From Mytilus edulis (Eukaryota > Mollusca > Bivalvia > Mytilida > Mytilidae): a DNA stretch of 64,000 nucleotides. How positions within the stretch are numbered: the stretch's first letter is position 1; every line of letters starts with the position of its first letter. The DNA is taken from the NCBI RefSeq assembly GCF_963676685.1, contig NC_092344.1:87016749-87080748 (forward strand), given 5' to 3'. Positions 56,871-64,000 of the stretch are shown here, piece after piece. The translations under genes and the position numbers were made by a program. Under the pieces are notes generated by a model, which was given only the letters and a program-made list of their open reading frames with translations, was not told where the DNA came from and did no database searches.

Positions 56871-59307
56871 ATTTTGAATACTAACAAGATTCTTGGCTTT
56901 CCGAGTAATAAGTTAGATTTTAACAGCAAATGTAAATATATTTATATATGTTTTTGTATTTTATTCAGGTTCAGTACAGAATTTTACTACAGATGTAGTC
57001 CATATTTGTCAAAATGAGTATGAGACAACTACTTGGGTAACTAACAGACTTGCTGATGAAAATATAAACTATGACGGTACAGAAGATGGGGAGTGACTAA
57101 GATTAGCTAAAAATGTAAGCCATGGAAAAATGCTCTTGATCATAAATCCTACACATACCTCTGTTTGAAGGAATTTTAAATAACAGTTAAACGCAAACAT
57201 TGGAATCGTATTTTAATTTTTTTAATTATTTTGATAAATTTAGAATTTCTGTGAGGTGCTCTCAATAAAAATATGTTAGTTTAAACTGAAGAAAGCAACA
57301 ACATTTACACAGGAAACCGATTAGTAGAGTATCATTTTGGTAATCGAGTACTCATTGACATCCCTAGTATATATACGCATGTTATTCAAGATGAATAAAA
57401 TAAATTACAGATAAAATATCCAAATCAATAAAATCAGAACTGAGTAAATAAAAAATTTCATGACATTTTATACATTCTATAATTTTTAGGCAAAAAATGT
57501 ATAAAGCAGATCAACACCAGAATGGAATCACACCAACAAGACCAGAGAAGATAAATAAATCTATGTTTTTTAGCCGTTTTAGTGTAAGTATTTATAATAC
57601 ATATTGTTACATTTTGTATAAAAAAGCATGAATCATAATTTAGGTTCACAACATTTATATCATAACATTATTGATATATTTAGATAACGTAGAATCACCC
57701 CCTCTCTTCAAGAAGGGTTTGTCAGAGTGACTGACACATAACTGAAAAAGAAGTATTCAAGTCCTTTACATTTGGTTAGCCAGCAACCATTTGATTTTCT
57801 GGGGGAGGGGGGGGGGGGGGCTATGGATTTTTTTCCAGACAAACTTTTTTTTCTGCATTTGGGGAAAAACAATCTATTGTTTTCACAACAGGTCGAAAAA
57901 CAATTTTTTTCTTTCAATTTTAGCATTACAAATAGTGGCTGCTGAGGGTGAAACAAACATTTTTTTCTCAGGGTCAAAAACAAATTATGTTTTTCTCTAA
58001 AAACTGGAAACAAACTTTTTTTTCCAAAAAAAATCCATAGCCCCCACCACCCTACAGAAAATCAAATGGTTGCTGCCTTGCTTAAATTATTATTTGTTGT
58101 TTGGTTTATTTTATGCTTTTTTTGTATAAAATTGTTTTTGTTATTAATGTTCAGTGATTATTTGTGTATTTTAATATTAAAAGCCTTTTGCTTAAAAAAC
58201 ATCAGCATAATGACCCATTTCTTTTCCCTTGTGCAGTTAATCCTTTGTAATGCCTTTGCTTATATTTTTGTTATTTACATATTTCTTTTAAAATACAGGC
58301 TCTTTACTCAAAAAGTAAGTTATTAATCAAGTTTCATCTGGTATGCATAGAATTTGAGTTGATAACATTCATGAAAATGCAGGTTTTAAAATATTTTTTC
58401 ATAGCCAAAATTAAATCATACATCAAGATTAGAAATACATCCTTGTTTATCTTGCTTAGTTTATAGTTAATATCCTTTGGAAATCAGGTAATATTACAGA
58501 TGTCCTTTTTTCAGGTATAAAGACTTTATACCCCATTCCATAGGGGAATGAACAGCTTACCAGTTCACAGCATATGTAAATTGCAATTAGCTTGCAGTGT
58601 CCATTATCCTCTATGAAAATGAAGATATGGCTGTGGTACTGAAGCTGGCTTCAGTGTTGAAAATGGTGGATGATATAGTACCATTGTCAAAATATGTAAG
58701 AATACAATATATTCATTTATTTGTTTTTTCATCATTTTATACCATTCTATTACGGAAAGAATATAGAATTGTGTGTTGCTCATAAATAAATCCAACCTAA
58801 TAAGGTTCCATAATGGAAATGCTTGTATGCTAAACGGTTCTATATGATAAATCAAGTATAAAATTTAACTATAACACATGTTTAATATTTGAAAAAAACA
58901 TTATTTGGAATTCTCAAACCATTTATATGATCACAATCTGGTGTTTCAATCAATATCACTATAATGTAGTATGATAAAAGAGTAGCACATAAGTATACAA
59001 ATGTAGACGAAATGGACATAAGTTAACAAAATTATGTAAATCACAGGTTTATACCATTAAGAGGTTATCTATGCTTGGCAATGTTAATTCTTTTTTTTAA
59101 TTTGAGCACTGACAGAATTGCCTTTAGGAAAGTAATAGTTATTCTAATTATATCATTGTAATATTTCCCTCAGATTGTAGAAGAATTGAAAGATAAAACT
59201 GACCTGTGGGTTAAATCTTCCCTGCAGCAAGTGAATGCAGAACAGCAGAGGAAGTAGAGTATGGATGCCGTAAAGAGCTGGTCTCGACAAGTCAAAGAGT
59301 CATGGCA
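56871..59307 (+). pseudogene. Exons of an unrecognised gene with in-frame stops
   Basis: Five blocks bounded by AG/GT look like exons: 56871-56931, 56969-57114, 57490-57583, 58591-58695 and 59174-59307. They read ILNTNKILGFPSNKLDFNSK; SVQNFTTDVVHICQNEYETT with TWVTNRLADENINYDGTEDG; YKADQHQNGITPTRPEKINK with SMFFSRFS; YENEDMAVVLKLASVLKMVD with DIVPLSKY; and EELKDKTDLWVKSSLQQVNA with VKSWSRQVKESWQ. A TGA at 57094-57096 and a TAG at 59255-59257 interrupt the frame, and the phase is lost between blocks 2 and 3. The composition is clearly protein-like. I do not know the family. It could be a decayed duplicate of a gene elsewhere, or a real gene with errors in this assembly. Confidence 0.55.
57781..58075. 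mobile_element. 295-bp MITE with G-rich inverted ends
   Basis: Both ends share CAGCAACCATTTGATTTTCT in opposite orientation, followed by a G-run and GGGCTATGGATTTTTTT. The left G-run (57801-57820) has 18 Gs broken by a single A. It sits between the third and fourth exon-like blocks of the pseudogene at 56871-59307. No target duplication is clear. The two antisense frames over it are chance. Confidence 0.85.
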
Positions 59308-59369
59308 GTAAGTATAATGTTTCTCAAAATAATTATTATCATTTAGTGTTTAGAAAATATATTAATATA

Positions 59370-59530
59370 AAAATGAGGAAATCGTGATGTATGAATTCCA
59401 ATAAGACAACACCCCACAAGAGACTAAACTACACAGAAATTAACAATTACAGGTCAAATAATCGACTATAAAAAGCTCTCCAAAATGACAAATCTGAAAC
59501 CATTCAAACAAAGAAACTGACAGCCTGATT
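59370..59530. repeat. Dispersed mussel repeat, degenerate
   Basis: AATAAGACAACACCCCACAA, GAAATTAACAATTACAGGTC and GACTATAAAAAGCTC relate it to 7381-7680. Confidence 0.5.
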
Positions 59531-59599
59531 TATGTTCTTATTAATGACTGAAAAGTGCACATATTAATTTAGCACAGATAGTTATAGTACTGTTCTGTT

Positions 59600-60770
59600 A
59601 TTTGACGGGTATTTACGCTATAATGTTCATACATCAAGGAGACAAAGTTATTCCCTATATAACGATCATATATCAAGGAGACCGAGTTTTTCAATGGGTA
59701 TAAACCCTATAGCCTCACCGGACACAATTACGAACGATGTTTGAACTGTAATTAATATTTTTTTATTTAGACTACTTTTCTTGAATTGTTTATAACCATA
59801 GAATTTAAGATGTATGAAGGCTTTCCATTTTGCATCATATCCCACATACATTTTTATTCACGATAGGATACTTTAGTAAGATTTGCGTGACCTCGTTTTA
59901 CGAGTCAAGAGAGCCACATATGGACGCAATTCCGAACAGCACTATATTGATATATCTTGAAGAAGAAATCAATGACAACAGTCTAGATTGATAAAGCATA
60001 CATTAATCTTTATCCCTAACACATTTTCATAGAAAATAAGATGCACAAGTTTGTTTTTTACTTCAATTACTTCAGCCATGGTTGCAGACGAAATATCGGT
60101 CATGTGTAAAGGAAAGATTTCTGATTTTTATTTTTGTGTAAGTTCCTCCTTTAAAGGAGCACTAAATTCAAGTTTATCCATTTCGGTGGTGTACTTATCA
60201 ATCATCTATGAATTTTTTTTATATAGGTCAACATTTCTTTCAGAGTTCTCTTGACTTTTCCATAAAATTAACATATTTTCTTTTGACCATAAACAGGGTC
60301 ACAAGAGTCTAAAAAACGTCAAATGTGGGGTTATTTGGGCAAGATAAAAGGCATCACGCATATGAACAGAATCAGGAGATATTTTTCTTTCTATATATTA
60401 ACAAAAGAAGGCAATTTGCACTTGCCTTTATGTTTTTTTATATAACTTGTAGGCCAGATTGCCGTTCTTATAATATTTTCAGAATTATTTTGTCATCATC
60501 ATCAACATTCACCAAATGCACATAAATTGTATTATCATGAAAACAAGGGAATTTTAATAGGGTTTTTATAAGTTATAAAAACATTTATTGATAGATATAA
60601 ATAAATATGATCTCAGAGGGCAAACATTTGAAATCGTTCGTAATTGTGTCCAGTCGTAATTGCGTCCTGTGGGGCTATAAGGTTAATACACCAATGAGAC
60701 AGTTCTTCGATAGGTATAAACCCTATATAAAGTTCATACATCAATGGAAGGGGTCGTTAGTGTTAGCCTA
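59600..60770. repeat. About 60-bp tandem repeat split by a transposon
   Basis: TTCATACATCAAGGAGAC, then GGGTATAAACCCTATA-type words occur left of 59708. Their continuation, GGTATAAACCCTATATAAAG and TTCATACATCAATGGAAG, lies right of 60680. Confidence 0.65.
59710..60677. mobile_element. 968-bp TIR element with TA borders
   Basis: The left end TAGCCTCACCGGACACAATT (59710) and the right end are inverted copies through ACGAACGAT; both are bordered by TA. The right end has an extra tandem GGACGCAATTACGA word, and GGACGCAATTCCGA occurs again inside at about 59922. There is no ORF of transposase type, so it is non-autonomous. The TA border fits the Tc1/mariner group. Confidence 0.75.
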
Positions 60771-62026
60771 AGTGCTACCTTCTTCTATTTATGGATAGTC
60801 GACTTTCCTCTGGATAGAAACGAGTGCCTGTGCGATACATGCTCATTACAGCCAGGGACTTTCTATATTTAATAGGCAATAAACTTTAAGGATCCGCTCA
60901 CAGTTTTTGAGAGTGTTTGAAAAGTTAGAACGTTTAACATGAAACAGTAATGCTAAACCATGTCAGTATCGGCCCCTGTTATGTGCGTGTCTATATATTT
61001 TTACCAATACATGCTTTTGAGGCAAATTATCATAGAATTCTTTCCTTTGATCGCTTCACAAAATTCCAAAAATGGCGGCTGGAAACTTACAAATAACACG
61101 TGACTCTGGGTATGCATAATGCCAAAAGATAGAAAGGTATAGCCTAGATACCAATGCAAATAATATATAGAATATTTAAAAAAAAGATAAATCGAGTGAT
61201 AAAAAGGTTAAAATATTTATAAATCCTGGTTTATATTTGATATGTATTTGTGACTGCTTTTTCAATAAAATGCGTCTTAATTCATGTAAACGAAAAACTA
61301 TATCTTAAAGAATTTTTTTTACAGAAATTGTTGTTTTATGATATCATCGCTCAAAAAAGTACAAAATATAATGGCACATGAAAATACTTTCAAAATACTA
61401 TACATAGTATGCGCATGCAACATACAGATTATTGTCAATAACTGTTAATGAAAAGTAGTCTATGCTTAACAGTACACATTAATATGTCGATCTTTAATAT
61501 GTCATATGATCATGAATGGTTATTTGATATCCAATCCATCATGCAGGTATCCAACTGTTATGTAAAAGTCCTTTATGCTTATTTTGATCCATTTACAACA
61601 TGCAGGACTGAGGTATCTAACTGTTCCGTCACAGCAACTTTTTCCAATAAAACTGACCTAAAAAAAAAAGGGGGTATTAAAAGGAAAAAATAGTTCATGC
61701 ACTGAGTTGTGGGTCTGATGTTTATTGGCCAAAAGAGCTATTGCCTAGCTCTAGGCTGAGGTATATATCTATTAGACTAGAGCCAACAAATATATAAAGC
61801 CGGTGTTACAAAATAAATCAACATTTTACTGATTCTAAGCAAAATCAGTCTTTTAAGAATAGCAACCATTCGTTAATAAAAAGGTAATTAAGGAGTAGTT
61901 TTTAACGATAAAAGATGTCTCTTGTAACGACTAATATCGTAATATTACTCCATTATTAAAATTTGTGTTATTTCAAAAATCGAGCAGTCGCTTTTTACCA
62001 CAGAAGTTATTTCCGTCGTAGTTCCG
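60771..62026. other. No gene seen
   Basis: No convincing ORF. The 81-codon frame at 61448-61693 ends in a lysine-rich simple tract and looks like chance. Two imperfect copies of GCAGGTATCCAACTGTT-like sequence lie about 65 bp apart near 61545-61625. Confidence 0.4.
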
Positions 62027-62105
62027 GGTAATAGTGGACTAATTTTACTAATAGATCTCCACTATTACTGGCTAACATTGCATGCAGGATCGGGTGAATG
62101 AACTC
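62027..62105 (+). repeat. Palindromic repeat, inverted partner of 49545-49620
   Basis: GTTCCGGGTAATAGTGGAC, TAATTTTACTAATAGATCTC and GCAGGATCGGGTGAATGAA match the reverse complement of 49545-49620 closely. Confidence 0.75.
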
Positions 62106-62109
62106 ATGT

Positions 62110-62795
62110 TACACTGAGGGATTTTTTTTTGGTTTTCTTCGGCAATCAAGTTTGAATGACCGGTTCGAGGGCTTAAAACCATGACAAACGTGGGTAGTCA
62201 TACATATACAAGAATTGTTATATTATTTTCAAAACAGTTCGTTCCGTAGACTGATTTGACTTTGTGCTTTACGATTCAGGTGTAGATGACTTAGTTGACA
62301 AGAGAAAAAAAATTGACATGCCGTATAATTATTATTTGTTAATTATGAAAATGATAAATCAATGAAATATATATTATATACATTACATATTAAATAAACC
62401 CTTACGCAACCAATTGTAAATGTGTGCTTACATATGCCTTATGGTGAAAAAGTTTACTACATTTGAAAATTGAAAACTAGTATCGATTAACAGAATTAAG
62501 ATCTAACCGAAAAAGCTTTTTTCTCCTTATTAAAGAGCTAACAATGACATTGATACGAAGTACAGCAATTAAAGGGATGCATCTTGAGCTTTTATTTTTC
62601 CTGTACATGTACTGATTTGTGTCATGAGTGGATTTACCCATATCCTTTGCTTCCCTTATATTTCAATGATATTTACACAAAACGAGGGCAAAATTTCCGG
62701 GACAAAAAAAAGTACCATTTTACTGCATTGACAAAACACACATATAAATGTTACATCAGCAGTTTTGTAAATTAACTTAGTTGTTATACCGCAGT
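62110..62795. other. No gene seen
   Basis: AT-rich spacer before the last inverted-repeat element; the short frame at 62584-62775 has no support. Confidence 0.4.
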
Positions 62796-62799
62796 CGTC

Positions 62800-63985
62800 C
62801 CACCAGGCCACGATCGCACTACGATCTGTGAAAAAAATGCAAAGTTTGACGATCGTACTTGGGATCGTGTATATCGCAGTAAGGTCGTATCACGGTCGTG
62901 GTGAGGTCTTCAACAGCGTGGCCAACTTTGAACATGTTCAAAACAATCGAGGTGCGGTCTTGGCGAAATCAGGTCGTAGTAGAAGCGAAGTGAGAGCGCT
63001 CTAGGATCGTGGTAAGATCGCAAAGGTCGCTGCACCATCGTAGCGGGAGCGTAGCGAAAGCGTGATTCTATTCCAAGAGCTAGACTGCGCTACGATCTCA
63101 CAGCGACGTTTCTACGACGTTACTACGACCATCACGTTCTCACCGCGACCCAACTACGCTACCCCTACGACTATACCACGCTGTTCAAGACCATAGTACG
63201 ATTCTAGCACGCCCTTGCCGTCCTCATCACGCTCTTCTTTCGACCTGACTACGTTCATACTACGACCATCATTCTCATTGTCATTTCACATAAAATATTA
63301 AAATCTCTCAAGGTTTTGTTTGTCTGTATGTAATTAGGACTTCTTGTCCATTTTGTCTAATGGCTCAACCATGCTTTACACATCTGCGTCATCTCTGCTA
63401 TCGTTCACTAAAATTTCGTCCTTTGACCTTGATGGACCAGCAATAGTTTGTAATTTAGGTTGGATTGGTCGGTCCGACATCTCTGTTGAATCAGGATTCG
63501 TTACTATCAGAGCTCCTTCTGTCTCTACATCTATCCTACCACCGCGCCCACGTGTTCTAGTAAATTTTGGTGGCATGAGTGTACTGTTTCCGAGAGATCT
63601 ACGTTTTAATCAGAAATAGAAGGAATGGAACAGTATTGATATGGAGCAAGATGTTGACGTTATGAACGAAGTATAATCATGGTAAGAACGTGCTATACTC
63701 GCAGTAGAAGCGTGGTAAGATCGTGTTGCAATCGGATAAATCGTGGTATAGTCGTAGTGAGAACGTGATGAGCGTAATAAGATCATGATAATCGTAGAAA
63801 AGGGTGATTAGAACGTGGTATAATCGTAGCGGGATCGTTATAGAATCGTAATGAGGGCGTAGTATCATGTCTATCATCGTGAAAACAACGAAAATTAAGA
63901 TTAACACGCCGCTCATACCGCGACCTCCCCACGATCTGAATTTATTTTAGATCGCGGTGAGCGTGGTGCGATCGTGGTCTAGTGG
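62800..63985. mobile_element. TIR element built of CGATCGTGG-like words
   Basis: CCACCAGGCCACGATCGCAC at the left and its inverted near-copy at the right (CCACTAGACCACGATCGCAC) define the ends. About 500 bp on the left and 300 bp on the right are made mostly of short words such as ACGATCGTG, CGTAGTA, GATCGTGGTA and complements. A 350-bp island of ordinary sequence (63290-63640) lies between and holds a 66-codon minus-strand frame. No target duplication is clear. Confidence 0.7.
63376..63576 (-). CDS. Short ORF inside the CGATCGTGG element, uncertain
   Basis: A 66-codon frame with an ATG start reads MPPKFTRTRGRGGRIDVETE, ALIVTNPDSTEMSDRPIQPK, then AGPSRSKDEILVNDSRDDAD. It is basic and Arg/Gly-rich at first, then polar and acidic, like a disordered N-terminal tail. 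It lies in the only part of the element not made of repeated words. It may be a captured exon fragment or the remains of an element-encoded protein. No known domain is visible, and it may not be expressed. Confidence 0.3.
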   Translation of the reverse strand: MPPKFTRTRGRGGRIDVETEGALIVTNPDSTEMSDRPIQPKLQTIAGPSRSKDEILVNDSRDDADV

Positions 63986-64000
63986 AAAACTTCATCAAAT

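Noticed and set aside
57708-58013. 101-codon minus-strand frame
   Set aside because: It lies across a MITE with inverted ends and poly-A/poly-G runs.
61448-61693. 81-codon frame
   Set aside because: Ends in a simple Lys/Gly tract and shows no domain or splice context.

Overview
This window is eukaryotic, AT-rich and very repeat-dense. Split exons with GT/AG introns, a kelch-domain (KLHL12-type) gene, and many dispersed repeats that I recognise as typical of marine mussels point to a bivalve, most likely Mytilus. The repeats include the GACGAAACGCGCGTC family, a tRNA-type SINE and truncated reverse-transcriptase retroelements. There are no bacterial-type operons, CRISPR arrays, rRNA genes or recognisable tRNA genes. 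The species call is from memory of repeat families, not from a search.

Layout. 1-970: a tandem repeat of about 170 bp. 975-19375: two direct copies of an 8.5-9 kb unit. Each carries the same five 3' exons of a KLHL12-like gene (the six-bladed kelch propeller plus stop codon) and, downstream, the same broken pogo/Tigger-type transposase. The 14 coding differences between the copies are all silent, and the copies differ by several clean insertions, including a 1,257-bp DNA transposon with a visible empty site. 19376-28500: no gene found; several inverted-repeat elements, one nested in another, and a SINE. 28880-46600: three members of a small five-helix membrane-protein family (here A, B and C). 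Each has a non-coding first exon and a shared palindrome-plus-TATA promoter; B and C lie in an inverted duplication. Retroelement debris fills the spaces. 46600-52100: hairpin repeats and two pieces of a LINE (reverse transcriptase, then RNase H). 52200-56200: satellite-like arrays, a long perfect-looking hairpin and direct repeats. 56870-59310: exon-like blocks of an unrecognised gene with two in-frame stops. 59600-64000: two more inverted-repeat elements, the last almost entirely built from short CGATCGTGG-like words.

The only clearly selected coding content is the KLHL12 kelch region (CUL3 ubiquitin-ligase substrate adaptor) and the three membrane-protein genes. The duplicated KLHL12 segment lacks its own BTB/BACK exons, so copy 2 is a partial duplication, a set of alternative 3' exons, or two alleles assembled in tandem. 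All sequence identities were judged by eye.
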